DNA of 64,000 nt from Candidatus Rokuibacteriota bacterium (GTDB lineage: Bacteria > Methylomirabilota > Methylomirabilia > Rokubacteriales > CSP1-6), in assembly GCA_003220535.1 (NCBI GenBank), contig QHSU01000074.1, forward strand, positions 16,247 to 80,246, given 5' to 3'. The number at the start of each line of letters is the position of its first letter. Positions within the stretch are counted from its first letter, which is position 1. Under the pieces are notes generated by a model. That model did not search any database. It was not told the origin of the DNA and saw only the letters and a program-made list of their open reading frames with translations. Positions 19,423 through 28,404 of the stretch are shown here, piece after piece. The position numbers and the translations under genes are program-made.

Positions 19423-20202
19423 GTGAGGGTCGTGGCGACTGCGTCGGCCTCGAGGCGACGATCCTTTCTGACCGCGGAGTGGCGGTATCTCGTCGTACTG
19501 AACTACGCGGTCGATCCTGATGTTCTGGCGCCGCTCGTCCCGGCGGGCACGGCGCTCGACCCGTGGCAGGGAAGGTTGCTGGTGAGCCTCGTCGGGTTCC
19601 GGTTCCTGGATACGCGGGTGCTCGGCGTGCCGATCCCGTTTCATCGGAGCTTCGACGAAGTGAACCTGCGCTTCTACGTTCGTCGCCAGCTTCCGGGCGG
19701 CGAGGTTCGGCGTGGCGTGGTCTTCGTCCGCGAGCTGGTGTCGCGCACGGCGGTCGCGCTCCTGGCGCGGCTCGCGTATCACGAGCCCTACCGCGTCGTC
19801 CCGATGCGGAGCGCGGTGCCGCCCGTGCCGGGCGAGGCGCCCGGGCGACTCACGTACGAGTGGCGAACGGGCGGCGATTGGCAGCGCGTCGCGGCGACCG
19901 CGGCCGGCCCGCCCGCGGCGCCGGACCCGACCTCGGAGGCGGCGTTCGTCACCGCCCACCACTGGGGCTACACGCGCCAGCGCGACGGGAGCACCGTCGA
20001 GTACGAGGTGACGCATCCGGTGTGGCGCGTGTGGCGGGCGACGGCGCCCGTGCTCGCCAGCGACGGGATCGGGCTCTACGGGCGAGAGCTCGCTCGGGCG
20101 CTTGCGGGGCCACCGACCTCGGCGCTGATCGCGGAAGGATCGCCGGTGATCGTCTATCCGCCGCGCCGGCTTGCAGTGACCGCCAACGGGAGCCTGGGAT
20201 GA
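19423..20202 (+). CDS. DUF2071 (YqjF-like) protein
   Basis: This is a 259-residue soluble protein. Recognisable family parts are TAEWRYLVVLNYAVDPDVL near the start, VSLVGFRFLDTRVLGVPIP, and FDEVNLRFYVRR, matching DUF2071/acetoacetate decarboxylase-like proteins. Biochemical function is unknown. Two GTG codons (19423 and 19432) compete; a TACGGT sits just before the first, and GAGGG lies between the two. The stop overlaps the ATG of a short eroded gene that follows. Confidence 0.75.
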   Translation: MRVVATASASRRRSFLTAEWRYLVVLNYAVDPDVLAPLVPAGTALDPWQGRLLVSLVGFRFLDTRVLGVPIPFHRSFDEVNLRFYVRRQLPGGEVRRGVVFVRELVSRTAVALLARLAYHEPYRVVPMRSAVPPVPGEAPGRLTYEWRTGGDWQRVAATAAGPPAAPDPTSEAAFVTAHHWGYTRQRDGSTVEYEVTHPVWRVWRATAPVLASDGIGLYGRELARALAGPPTSALIAEGSPVIVYPPRRLAVTANGSLG

Positions 20203-20315
20203 CAGCTCACGGACCTCGGGTCGAGCCGGTTTCGCCGCCGTATCCACCGGAGCTCCAGGCGAACGGGCTCGGGCTCGCGCTCGAGCCCTTCGACGCGCCG
20301 CCACCTCCTGCGTGA
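20199..20315 (+). pseudogene. Truncated carboxymuconolactone decarboxylase-like gene (N-terminal remnant)
   Basis: An ATG overlapping the previous stop (ATGA) opens 38 codons reading PRVEPVSPPYPPELQA near the start, then running into unrelated Pro/Ala-rich sequence and a TGA. The opening closely resembles the N-terminus of carboxymuconolactone decarboxylase family (AhpD-like) proteins, which normally continue for over 150 residues with a CxxxC motif. None of that follows, so this looks like a 5' remnant left by a deletion. The family match is from memory of the N-terminal pattern only. Confidence 0.35.
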
Positions 20316-20327
20316 TCGAGGACGACC

Positions 20328-20840
20328 ATGACGAGCGACCTCGTCCGGACCCTCTATCGTTACAGCGCGTGGGCGAATGCGCGCATCCTCGACACGGCGA
20401 CACGGCTGACTGCCGAGCAGCTGTCGGCGCCGGCAGGCGCCAGCGAGGGCGCGGTGCGCGAGACGCTCGTCCACATCCTGAGCGCCCAGTGGATCTGGCT
20501 CGCCCGCTGGAACGGCACGTCACATCAGGCGATGCTGGACGCCCGACAGTTCCCGGACCTTGGCGCCATCCGCGCGCGCTGGGATCAGGTGGAAGGCGAC
20601 ACGCAACGCTTCGTGACGGGCCTGACCGACGGTGAGCTCGCCCGCGTCGTCGAATACCGCAACACGCGGGGCGAGCGGTGGGCCTATCCCTTGTGGCAGC
20701 AGGTGGTGCATCAGGTCAATCACGCGACTCAGCACCGGAGCGAGATCGCCCTGGCCCTGACGCGGTTCGGCCACTCGCCGGGCGACCTGGACCTTCTGGT
20801 CTTCATCGATGAGCGCGAGCCCCTGACGCGAACACTCTGA
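20328..20840 (+). CDS. DinB family protein
   Basis: This 170-residue four-helix-bundle protein has the DinB/YfiT metal-site histidines: LVHILSAQWIWL near residue 48, and HQVNHATQHRSEIA near residue 128, where two His come from one helix. The family includes metal-dependent transferases using small thiols such as bacillithiol or mycothiol, but most members are uncharacterised. It has its own ATG behind GAGGACGACC and ends 26 bp before the convergent TAXI gene. Confidence 0.85.
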   Translation: MTSDLVRTLYRYSAWANARILDTATRLTAEQLSAPAGASEGAVRETLVHILSAQWIWLARWNGTSHQAMLDARQFPDLGAIRARWDQVEGDTQRFVTGLTDGELARVVEYRNTRGERWAYPLWQQVVHQVNHATQHRSEIALALTRFGHSPGDLDLLVFIDEREPLTRTL

Positions 20841-20865
20841 GGCTCGTCTCGGCCGGCGGTTCGGG

Positions 20866-21780
20866 TCAGCGCGCGAGGCCGATCTCGCGGAGGAAGCGCA
20901 GCACGCCTCGATGGATGAGATCGGCGTGCGGCGCCGCGGCCAGGGTGTTCGCGGCGGTCGTCTCCTGCGCCTGGGGCAGCCGCCGGGCGAGCGCCGCCTC
21001 ACCTCGGTGCAGCGCCCGGGCCAGCCGATAGGTCACGTCGTCGCCGAGGTCCGGTCGGGCGAGGACGAAGCTCCACGAGCCCACCGACGCGAGCGGTGCG
21101 GCGAGACCCGGATAGGCGCCGGCCGGCACCGTCATCGACTTGAGGAAGGCGTGCTTGGCGAGGATCCGCGCGATGCCGTCGGCGGCGGGCGCGATGAAGC
21201 GCGCGCGGGCCGGCCCCTTCGCGACCGCCTCGAATCCCGGCCAGCCCTGGCCTCCGCCCCACAGCGCCGCCACGCGGCCGTCGATCACCATCGCGGGCCC
21301 GTCGCCCGCGCGGTCGAGGTACACCGCCTGGAAATCACGCTCCGGGTCGAGGCCGAGCCCGTCGAGGACGTACTTGGCGAGAATCACCAATCCCGAGCCG
21401 CGGGCGCCGAAGGCGACCGGCCTGGCGCGCAGATCATGGAGCGTCCGATAGGGGCTGTCGGCGCGGACGACGAACATCCCCGGCGTCGAGTACATCGCGG
21501 CGACGATCGGGAGATTCGCCGGTGACCGGCCGATCCCGTTGAACGCCTCGTGGGCGACCTCGCCCTGGACGAGCGCGATGTCGAGCCGGCCCGCTTCGAG
21601 CAGCGGGACGTTCTCGGTGCTGCCCTTGGTGTTCCGTTGCTCGATCGCGAGCGTGGGCTCGGTCTCGTGGATGGTCTCGGCGAGCGCCGCGCCATACACG
21701 GGAAAGCCGCCGCCCGGTGTCGCCGTTCCCAGGACGACGACCGTCTTCTGACTCGCCGAGCCGCCGGCCGCTGTCGGCAT
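20866..21780 (-). CDS. TAXI family TRAP-transporter solute-binding protein
   Basis: This 304-residue periplasmic-type binding protein matches the TAXI (TRAP-associated extracytoplasmic immunogenic) group: TATPGGGFPVYGAALAETI near residue 19, the QRNTKGSTENV loop, a PVAFGARGSG hinge and the IDGRVAALWGGG strand. TAXI proteins deliver solutes to DctM-type permeases, but no TRAP permease gene is nearby. The protein lacks a signal peptide in this reading: the first ATG begins MPTAAGGSASQK and no earlier start codon is in frame. It may be mis-started, retained in the cytoplasm, or decaying. A TAGGGT lies 7 nt before the ATG. Confidence 0.78.
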   Translation of the reverse strand: MPTAAGGSASQKTVVVLGTATPGGGFPVYGAALAETIHETEPTLAIEQRNTKGSTENVPLLEAGRLDIALVQGEVAHEAFNGIGRSPANLPIVAAMYSTPGMFVVRADSPYRTLHDLRARPVAFGARGSGLVILAKYVLDGLGLDPERDFQAVYLDRAGDGPAMVIDGRVAALWGGGQGWPGFEAVAKGPARARFIAPAADGIARILAKHAFLKSMTVPAGAYPGLAAPLASVGSWSFVLARPDLGDDVTYRLARALHRGEAALARRLPQAQETTAANTLAAAPHADLIHRGVLRFLREIGLAR

Positions 21781-21896
21781 GGCGGTTACCCTATCACGTC
21801 CGCACGCTATACTCGCGCCGTGCGCACCGCAGGCCGTCGTGGGGCAGGACCACGCCGTCCGGGGTGCGACACTGACAATTCCAAACAGGGGAAGAG

Positions 21897-22492
21897 CCGT
21901 TCAGCGGCGGTCTCGCCGACACCGACTTCGGCTACAACCCGGCGCTCAAGCCGTATCCGTTCGATCCCGCGAAGGCCAGGCAGCTCCTGGCCGAGGCCGG
22001 GCGCCCGAACGGCATCGACGTGACGCTCTACGCCGGAAGCGGCACGACGACAAGTTCCTGCTCGAGACGATCGCCGACATGTGGGGCAAGGCCGGGATTC
22101 GCGCCCGGATCGAGATGATGGAGATGGGCGCACGGCAGCGCATGCTCAACGAGCGCGCCGTTCCGCCCAATGGCCTGCTCCTGGGCAATCCGCAGTCGAC
22201 GCTGCTCGATGCCGACGGCAGCCTCTGGCGGCTCTGGCATCCCAACGGCTTCAACGGCAAATACTGGGTCGGCAGCCAGAAGGGCCAACGTTTCCACGAG
22301 CTGATGGAGCAGGCGCGCTACTCGCTCGACCCGGCGAAGCGTCGAGCCCTCTACACCGAGGCGACGCAGATCATCCACGACGAGAAGCCGTGGCTCGAGC
22401 TCTTCCAGGAAGTGATCGTGTACGGCGCGAGCCGGCGCGTCAGCTTCAAGCCGCGGCCCGACTACCGGCTGATGTCGGTCTGGAGACGGCGC
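21897..22492 (+). pseudogene. Peptide-type ABC transporter solute-binding protein, C-terminal remnant with frameshift
   Basis: From 21897 the sequence reads FSGGLADTDFGYNPALKPY and DPAKARQLLAEAG, typical of the distal third of SBP_bac_5 binding proteins. Around 22035-22045 the frame shifts; the next frame continues DKFLLETIADMWGKAGI through SFKPRPDYRLMSVW, the normal C-terminal end. The N-terminal two thirds and start are missing, and there is no in-frame stop before the convergent permease gene. It is therefore a dead fragment, perhaps the ancestor of, or a competitor to, the intact binding protein at 24.5-26.1 kb, from which it differs clearly. Confidence 0.72.
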
Positions 22493-23449
22493 TCAGCCGC
22501 CCTTGAGGCGCGGGTCGAGCAAGTCGCGGAGCGCGTCGCCCAGCATGTTGAACCCGAAGACCGCCATCGAGAGCGCGACCGCCGGCCAGATCGCGAGCCA
22601 CGGGGCCTGGTACATGTGATCGAGCCCTGCCAGCGAGAGCATGCCGCCCCACGTCGGATAGGGCGGGGGGACGCCGAGGCCGAGGAACGAGAGGCTCGCC
22701 TCGGTCAGGATGACCGTCGAGAGGCCCGTCGTCGCGACCACGATGATGGTGGGCAGCACGTTCGGCAGGATGTGGCCCACCGTGATCCGGAGGTGGCCCG
22801 AGCCCAGGGCCCTCGCGCCCTCGACGTACGTATATTCCTTGATCGAGAGCGCGACGCCGCGGATGATCCGCGAGTTCTGGATGCCGAACGCGACGCCGAG
22901 GACGGTCGTGATGTTCCAGACGCTCGGGCCCAGCAGCGACATGATCGACATCAGTAGCAGGAGCGGCGGGAACGCCATCCACGCATCCACCCCGCGCTGG
23001 AGCCACAGATCGAAAGGGCCGCTGAAGTAGGCCGACAGCACGCCGATCGCCGTGGCGAGCACGCACCCCAGGAGCACGGCGCCAAAGCCCACATAGAGCG
23101 AGATACGCGCGCCGTAGACCAGGCGCGTCAGGAGATCGCGGCCGAGCTGATCGGTGCCGAGCCAGTGCGCGCCGTTCATCGCGATGAACCGCTCGGAGAG
23201 GCTCGTCTGCGCGAACCCGTAGGGCACGATGATGTCGGCGAGCACGGCGGCCCCCAGCATGACGACCACGATCACACCGCCGATCGTCCCGAGGGGCTTG
23301 CGCCGCAGCATCTGGATCCAGACGTCGGCGTACCACGGACGCGTCCGCGGCGGCCGCGGCACCGCGACGGCCACCGCAGCGCCGACCGAAGACGTCGGCA
23401 GGGCCGCTCGGTGGCTATCGATATCGGATGCGCGGGTCCAGAAACGCAT
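22493..23449 (-). CDS. Peptide/nickel-type ABC transporter permease (DppC-like)
   Basis: The 318-residue product is an inner-membrane permease with about six membrane helices. The N-terminal oligopeptide-transport motif is present (RRKPLGTIGGVIVVVM), followed by HWLGTDQLGRDLLTRLVYGA and the ATPase-contact EAA loop EGARALGSGHLRITVGHILPN. It pairs with the DppB-like permease upstream, whose 3' end overlaps its start by 35 nt. No ATPase gene is found in the cluster, so ATPases must be supplied from elsewhere. Confidence 0.92.
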   Translation of the reverse strand: MRFWTRASDIDSHRAALPTSSVGAAVAVAVPRPPRTRPWYADVWIQMLRRKPLGTIGGVIVVVMLGAAVLADIIVPYGFAQTSLSERFIAMNGAHWLGTDQLGRDLLTRLVYGARISLYVGFGAVLLGCVLATAIGVLSAYFSGPFDLWLQRGVDAWMAFPPLLLLMSIMSLLGPSVWNITTVLGVAFGIQNSRIIRGVALSIKEYTYVEGARALGSGHLRITVGHILPNVLPTIIVVATTGLSTVILTEASLSFLGLGVPPPYPTWGGMLSLAGLDHMYQAPWLAIWPAVALSMAVFGFNMLGDALRDLLDPRLKGG

Positions 23450-24362
23450 ACGAGAGATCGATGAGGAGGTTGAGGCCCACGACCATCGCCGCGATGATCA
23501 GGTTCACCGACTGGACGACCGGATAGTCCAGCTTGTTGAGCGCCTCGAAGAAGAACAGGCCGACACCCGGCAGTCGGAAGATCGCCTCGATGATGACCGA
23601 GCCGCCGATGTAGAGCGGCGTCTGCAGGCCGATCAGGCTGACCACCGGGATCATCGCGTTCTTCAGCGCGTGGCGCAGTACGATCGTCCGCTCGCTGAGC
23701 CCCTTCGACCACGCCGTGCGGATGTACTCCTGGCGCAGCACGTCGAGCAACGAGGACCGCATGATCCGCATGATCGGCCCCGCGCGCGTCACGCCGAACA
23801 CGAGCGCCGGCACCGTCATGATCTTGAGATTTTCCAGCGGGTCGCGCGTGAGCGGGACGTAGGTCCAGACCGGTGTCCACTTGAAGTAGATCGAGGGAAG
23901 CACGACGACGAGGACGGCGAGCCCGAAGTAGGGAACGGAGAGCGCCAGGATCGCCAGAATCCGGCCGACGTAGTCCGACGCGGTGTCCTGGCGAACGGCG
24001 GAGACGATGCCCACGAAGATGCCGATCACCACCGAAACGAGGATCGTCAGCGCCGCCAGCTCGAGCGTCACCGGAAACCGCCGGACGAACTCGTCCAGGA
24101 TCGGCTGGCGCGTCCAGTAGGAGTTGCCGAAATCGCCCCGCAGCACGATCCCGCCGATCCACTCGGCGTACTGGACGTGGACCGGACGGTCGAGTCCGAG
24201 GTCTTTCCGCAGCGCGGCGAGCGTCGGTGCGTAGGCGTGGCCCTCGACCATGCGCGTGGCCACGTCGCCGGGCATGAGCCGCATCATCGCGAACACGATC
24301 ACGCTCACCAGGAAGAGCGTCGGGATCGCGAGCGCGACGCGGCGGAGGACGTAGCGCTTCAC
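23415..24362 (-). CDS. Peptide/nickel-type ABC transporter permease (DppB-like)
   Basis: This 315-residue permease opens with the DppB signature YVLRRVALAIPTLFLVSVIV and RLMPGD, and carries the EAA-loop region RTAWSKGLSERTIVLRHALK. It forms the translocation pore with the following DppC-like subunit for peptides or similar solutes. It is preceded by the solute-binding protein gene 90 bp upstream, all three genes pointing leftward as one operon. Confidence 0.93.
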   Translation of the reverse strand: MKRYVLRRVALAIPTLFLVSVIVFAMMRLMPGDVATRMVEGHAYAPTLAALRKDLGLDRPVHVQYAEWIGGIVLRGDFGNSYWTRQPILDEFVRRFPVTLELAALTILVSVVIGIFVGIVSAVRQDTASDYVGRILAILALSVPYFGLAVLVVVLPSIYFKWTPVWTYVPLTRDPLENLKIMTVPALVFGVTRAGPIMRIMRSSLLDVLRQEYIRTAWSKGLSERTIVLRHALKNAMIPVVSLIGLQTPLYIGGSVIIEAIFRLPGVGLFFFEALNKLDYPVVQSVNLIIAAMVVGLNLLIDLSYAFLDPRIRYR

Positions 24363-24452
24363 GGGATGACCTCGTCGGCGCGCACGAGGTTCGTCAGACC
24401 GGCCACGTTCCCACCTGGCCGAACGCTCGCCGGTCGATCTCCGGGGCGCGGC

Positions 24453-26063
24453 TTACTTGTCCAGCCATGTGTGGACGAGCCGCGGCCCCAGGCCGTAGCC
24501 GTCGTGAAATCTGAAGCCCTTCACGTAGGGCGGATGCGCGACGTGCCAGGCAAGGCTCGGCACATAAACGTAATAGGCCTTGTCGGCGAGGTAGCGCTGG
24601 ATGTCGTCCACGATCTGCTTGCGCTTCTTCGGGTCCAGCTCCCGTCGCTGGGCGACGAGCATCTTGTTGAGCTCCGCATCGGCCACGTTGCTCCGGTTGT
24701 TTGGCTGCTCCGGGAAGAAGGCGCCGTAGAGCCAGTCGTCCACCTCGGTGAACGGCGTCACCGGGCCCATCGCCATCTTCTCGAACTTGCCAAGATACGT
24801 CGTCGAGACGTACTTGCCGTACTCCTCCGGCTTCATCTCGACGTTGATGCCGACCTTGCCCAGATTGTCGGCGGCCAGGTCGTAGAAGCTCCTCCACGGA
24901 GGCTGGTACCCCGGCCAGTGGAACATCGGCGTCGTGAATCCCTTCGCGAGCCCAGCCTCGGCGAGCAGCCGCTTCGCCTCGTTCGGATCGTAGCCGACCA
25001 GATACTTGGCCCTGGCCGGATCCATCTTCGACGCCTCCAGCTTCCACTCTTTCAACGCGCACGGCACCGGCCCGGACTCGAGGCACCCCTCGCCGAAGAG
25101 CAGCGCATCGTTCCAGCTCTTGCGGTCGATGGCCAGCGACACGGCGCGCCGGACTCGGACGTCGTTGAACGGCGGCTGGTCGGTGCGGAAGTAGATGATG
25201 CTCTGGCCCATGGCGTTGGCCGGCGTCATGACCATTTCTGGATTAGTCTTCTTCAGCGAGCGCGCCTCCTCCGGATTGGCCCAGCCCCAGAGCTGGCTCA
25301 GCTCGACCTTGCCCGACCGCAGCAGCGCCAGCCGCGCCGAGGCATCGGGCGCGATCTCGACGACCACCCCGTCGAGGTACGGCAGCCCCTTCATGAAGTA
25401 GTCGGGGTTGCGCTCGTACGTGAGCTTCACACCCTTGTCGTATGACTTGAGGACGAAGGGCCCGGTGCCGATCACGCTGTCGGGGTGGTTGAAGTCTTTG
25501 AACTTCTCCTCCGCCTCACGCGGCAGGATCACGCAGTACGTGGGGTTCGCGAGGTGGTTCAGGAACGGCGCGAATGGCTCCTTCAGGGTGACCCTGACCG
25601 TGTACCTGTCCACGATGTCGATGGACTGCACCGGATCGAAGCGTGACCGGAACCCCGACTTCGCCATGAACCGCTCGAGCGAGTACTTGACGTCGTCGGC
25701 CGTGACCTCGCGGCCGTTGACGGGCGGCTTGGCGTGGAACTTGACGCCCTTCCGGAGGTGGAAGGTGTACACGGTACCGTCCTTCGACGCCGTCCACCGC
25801 TCGGCCAGATCCGGGACGATCGAGAAATCCGTGGAATGCTGCTGCTCGGGACCGTACGGGAAGCGCACGAGCTGGCTGTAGACCAGGCTGACGTAGGAGT
25901 GGGTGAGAAAGCTCACCGACAGGTGCGGGTCGAGACTGGGCGCCTCCCGCTCGGCCATGCGGAGCACGCCGCCCCGCTTGGGCTGTTGCGCGGCCGCCGG
26001 CTCGGCGACCACGAGCCCGCAAACGAGAGCGAGAGACATCGCGATCGTGAAGCGTCGAGCCAT
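24453..26063 (-). CDS. Peptide-type ABC transporter solute-binding protein (SBP_bac_5)
   Basis: The 536-residue product has a signal peptide (RFTIAMSLALVCGLVVA, cleavage near AAAQQ) and the SBP_bac_5 fold: GGVLRMAEREAPSLDPH near the mature N-terminus, the ERWTASKDGTVYTFHLRKGV motif, DVKYSLERFM, and DVRVRRAVSLAIDRKSW. It captures peptides or related solutes for the two permeases downstream. ATG 26063 has AAGGAAGG 7 nt upstream; an ATG at 26108 in frame would precede the signal peptide and is unlikely. Confidence 0.93.
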   Translation of the reverse strand: MARRFTIAMSLALVCGLVVAEPAAAQQPKRGGVLRMAEREAPSLDPHLSVSFLTHSYVSLVYSQLVRFPYGPEQQHSTDFSIVPDLAERWTASKDGTVYTFHLRKGVKFHAKPPVNGREVTADDVKYSLERFMAKSGFRSRFDPVQSIDIVDRYTVRVTLKEPFAPFLNHLANPTYCVILPREAEEKFKDFNHPDSVIGTGPFVLKSYDKGVKLTYERNPDYFMKGLPYLDGVVVEIAPDASARLALLRSGKVELSQLWGWANPEEARSLKKTNPEMVMTPANAMGQSIIYFRTDQPPFNDVRVRRAVSLAIDRKSWNDALLFGEGCLESGPVPCALKEWKLEASKMDPARAKYLVGYDPNEAKRLLAEAGLAKGFTTPMFHWPGYQPPWRSFYDLAADNLGKVGINVEMKPEEYGKYVSTTYLGKFEKMAMGPVTPFTEVDDWLYGAFFPEQPNNRSNVADAELNKMLVAQRRELDPKKRKQIVDDIQRYLADKAYYVYVPSLAWHVAHPPYVKGFRFHDGYGLGPRLVHTWLDK

Positions 26064-26092
26064 GACCGACCTTCCTTGTCCCGTGGGCGCGA

Positions 26093-26875
26093 TTATGCCT
26101 CCACCCACGTCGGGAAGTCACCGCCGAACTGCTCGAGCGAGAGCAGCACGATCCGGTCGTCACGACGCGCCTCCTCGCGGTCGCGGGCCGTGTTGTAGCC
26201 CCACCCGGCCAGAAAGAGCCCGACGTCGTCGAGGGCCGGCGCGCGCTTGACCGCGTCGAGGGTCTTCAGGCGATCCTCCACGAACCAGAGACTGCGTGCC
26301 GTCGAGGAGGGCTCGATCAGCTCCCGCAAGATCACGGGCTTCGGCCGTTGCGCTTCCTTGCCGTAGACGTCCTCGGCGCCGAGGTCGACGCCCTGCCGGA
26401 ACAAGAGCTTCTGCGCGAACCGGCCCTCTTTCGTCGTCACGACGACGATGCGCGTCGGTCCGTTGGCCAGCCTCCGCAGCCGTTCGATCGCGCCCGGATA
26501 AAAGCGATGGTGATCGAGCCAGTCAGCCTCGTCCGCGGCGATCCACTCGTCGCGGACGCTGTCGAGCACGGCGGTGATCTCGTCGCGAGCGCGCCCGAGC
26601 TCGGCCAGGAACGCGTTCGGGCGCCACCGTTCGAGGATCTCCGCCTCGGAGACGCCCGCCAGCAGCGCCATGATCAGCAGGGGCATCTCCCAGCCCGTCT
26701 CGACGACCGGTCGCACGCGCGCGAAGCGGTCGACGAGTCCGCGAGGCGGGTCCAGCCCGACGGAGGGTCGCAGCCGGCGCCAGGTGCGCCACGCGGCCAC
26801 GAAGTATTCGGCCATGCCGTCACAAACGACGCCGTCAAAGTCGAGAGCGAGGATCGTCGGATCGCGCGCGGGCAC
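26093..26875 (-). CDS. HAD-superfamily hydrolase
   Basis: The catalytic HAD motif I LALDFDGVVCDG is near the N-terminus (residue about 9), motif II at IVVVTTKEGRFA and motif III/IV at YGKEAQRPKP and LWFVEDRLKTLDA. The protein is 260 residues with a large helical cap. It is a phosphatase-type enzyme of unknown substrate. I chose GTG 26875 because motif I then sits at the usual distance and a TAGAGT box is 7 nt upstream on this strand. An ATG at 26905 would overlap the start codon of divergent lolA. Confidence 0.82.
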   Translation of the reverse strand: MPARDPTILALDFDGVVCDGMAEYFVAAWRTWRRLRPSVGLDPPRGLVDRFARVRPVVETGWEMPLLIMALLAGVSEAEILERWRPNAFLAELGRARDEITAVLDSVRDEWIAADEADWLDHHRFYPGAIERLRRLANGPTRIVVVTTKEGRFAQKLLFRQGVDLGAEDVYGKEAQRPKPVILRELIEPSSTARSLWFVEDRLKTLDAVKRAPALDDVGLFLAGWGYNTARDREEARRDDRIVLLSLEQFGGDFPTWVEA

Positions 26876-26882
26876 GGCTCGA

Positions 26883-26897
26883 ACTCTAGTGTAGAGT
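26883..26897. promoter_or_regulatory. Back-to-back -10 boxes for the divergent HAD and lolA genes
   Basis: ACTCTA-GTG-TAGAGT is a perfect palindrome. On the plus strand TAGAGT (26892-26897) lies 6 nt before the lolA ATG. On the minus strand TAGAGT (26888-26883) lies 7 nt before the HAD GTG. If both act as -10 boxes, each gene is leaderless and each -35 region would lie inside the other promoter or gene. Confidence 0.4.
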
Positions 26898-26903
26898 GAG
26901 CTC

Positions 26904-27557
26904 ATGGTCAAAGTCGTCACCGTGCTGACGCTCAGCCTGCTCGTCGCGGCCGGATCGGCCTCGGCCCAGTCACTGGACGACGTCGTTCGCGACATCGAGG
27001 GCTCGTACAGTCGCATGACGGACCTCCGCGCCGAGTTCACCCAGACCGCGTTCAACAAGAGCCTCAACCAGACGATTCCGGCCCGGGGAACCGTCTATCT
27101 GAAGAAGGGCGGCAAGCTCCGCTGGGAGTACACGGAGCCCACGCCCCAGGAGATCGTCTCCGACGGCAAGAAGCTCTGGGTCTACACGCCGACCTTGAAC
27201 CAGGCGAACGTGGCCGAGGCGCCCGAGGCCCTGGCCGGGCCCGCCGGGAGCTTTCTGGCCGGGCTCGGTCGCCTGCGATCCGAGTTCCAGGTGCGCTTCC
27301 TGAACCCGGCCCAGCCGAAGGACGCCGAGGGCAACTGGGTCCTCGACCTCACCCCGAAGCAGCCGCTCCCCACGCTTTCGCGCCTGGTCCTGTCGGTCGA
27401 GGGGAAGAACTGGGAGATCAGGAAGGCCGTGGTGCACGATCAGTTCGACAACACCGTGACGATGCGCTTCACGAAGATGGCGGTGAACAGCGGTCTGCCG
27501 GACCGCACCTTCACTTTCGTCGCGCCGAAGGGCGTCGTGATCGTGCCGCTCAAGTAA
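26904..27557 (+). CDS. lolA: Outer-membrane lipoprotein carrier protein LolA
   Basis: LolA ferries lipoproteins across the periplasm to the outer membrane, so the cell is a diderm. The 217-residue product has a signal peptide (to about SASAQ, residue 22), the early segment YSRMTDLRAEFTQTAF, then the conserved GTVYLKKGGKLRWEYTEP and LWVYTP strands forming the open beta-barrel. Length and order are standard. ATG 26904 overlaps the position of the divergent gene's promoter. Confidence 0.92.
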   Translation: MVKVVTVLTLSLLVAAGSASAQSLDDVVRDIEGSYSRMTDLRAEFTQTAFNKSLNQTIPARGTVYLKKGGKLRWEYTEPTPQEIVSDGKKLWVYTPTLNQANVAEAPEALAGPAGSFLAGLGRLRSEFQVRFLNPAQPKDAEGNWVLDLTPKQPLPTLSRLVLSVEGKNWEIRKAVVHDQFDNTVTMRFTKMAVNSGLPDRTFTFVAPKGVVIVPLK

Positions 27558-27570
27558 ACGGGGAGGCACC

Positions 27571-28068
27571 ATGGCCGCCGAGAACTCCTTCGACATCGCG
27601 TGCAAGATCGAGATGCAAGAAGTGACGAACGCGCTCGATCAGGCGCGGCGGGAGATCGAGACGCGCTACGATCTCAAGGGCTCGAAGTGCCAGATCACGC
27701 TCGAGAAGGCCGACATCACCGTCATGACGCCCGACGACATGAAGCTCAAGGCGGTCGTCGACATTCTCCAATCGCGGCTGCACAAGCGTGGCGTGCCGCT
27801 CAAGGCGCTCACGTACGGCGAGGTCGAGCAAGCCTCCGGCGGCGCGCTTCGCCAGAAGATCACGCTCCAGCAGGGCATTCCGATCGAGAAGGCCAAGGAG
27901 ATCGTCCGGATCATCAAGGACACGAAGGTCAAGGTGCAGGCATCGATTCAGGCCGACCAGGTCCGGGTGTCGGGCAAGAACCGGAACGACCTGCAGAAGA
28001 TCATCGCGCTGCTGCGGGATCAGGACCTCGGGATTGCGCTCCAGTTCACCAACTACCGCTCGGTCTAG
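27571..28068 (+). CDS. YajQ family cyclic di-GMP/nucleotide-binding protein
   Basis: This 165-residue protein begins with ENSFDIACKIEMQEVTNALD, the diagnostic YajQ opening, and has YDLKGSKCQITLE and the second ferredoxin-like half QASIQADQVRVSGKNRNDLQ. YajQ-like proteins bind cyclic di-GMP or nucleotides and can act as transcription co-regulators; the E. coli protein is largely unexplained. ATG 27571 follows GGGGAGG. It lies 13 bp after lolA and is probably in the same transcript. Confidence 0.94.
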   Translation: MAAENSFDIACKIEMQEVTNALDQARREIETRYDLKGSKCQITLEKADITVMTPDDMKLKAVVDILQSRLHKRGVPLKALTYGEVEQASGGALRQKITLQQGIPIEKAKEIVRIIKDTKVKVQASIQADQVRVSGKNRNDLQKIIALLRDQDLGIALQFTNYRSV

Positions 28069-28074
28069 GCGCCC

Positions 28075-28404
28075 ATGGCACGGCCGATCGCATCGAGGTC
28101 GCCGTCGATGACGCGCTGGCGCCGGGCGTTCGTCGTGTCGTTCCTCCTGGCGGCTCTGGCGCTCCTCGTGCCGCTCGCCGACGCCAGTCCGCCCGATCCG
28201 ACCTATCTGGGCGGCATCTGGGACGACGGCGACTACGACGACGTCGTCATCGTCGCCACCTCCTCGAGCGCCGTCACCGACGGCCATCTCACGAACGATT
28301 TCGCCGTCGTCCCCGTCGTCGTGGCCGTCCACCCGCCCGCCGCGCGACTGGTTCGTTCGGACCTGCGTTCGACCCGCTGCCCTCGATCTCCACCGGCCCG
28401 CTGA
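28075..28404 (+). CDS. Hypothetical secreted protein
   Basis: I do not recognise this 109-residue protein. A signal peptide is visible (hydrophobic FVVSFLLAALALLVPLADA, residues about 19-38). It is followed by a short mature part starting SPPDPTYLGGIWDDGDYDDV, rich in Asp and Tyr, then valine-rich strands and a basic tail. It lies 6 bp after yajQ and is likely co-transcribed. It probably acts in the periplasm. Confidence 0.55.
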   Translation: MARPIASRSPSMTRWRRAFVVSFLLAALALLVPLADASPPDPTYLGGIWDDGDYDDVVIVATSSSAVTDGHLTNDFAVVPVVVAVHPPAARLVRSDLRSTRCPRSPPAR

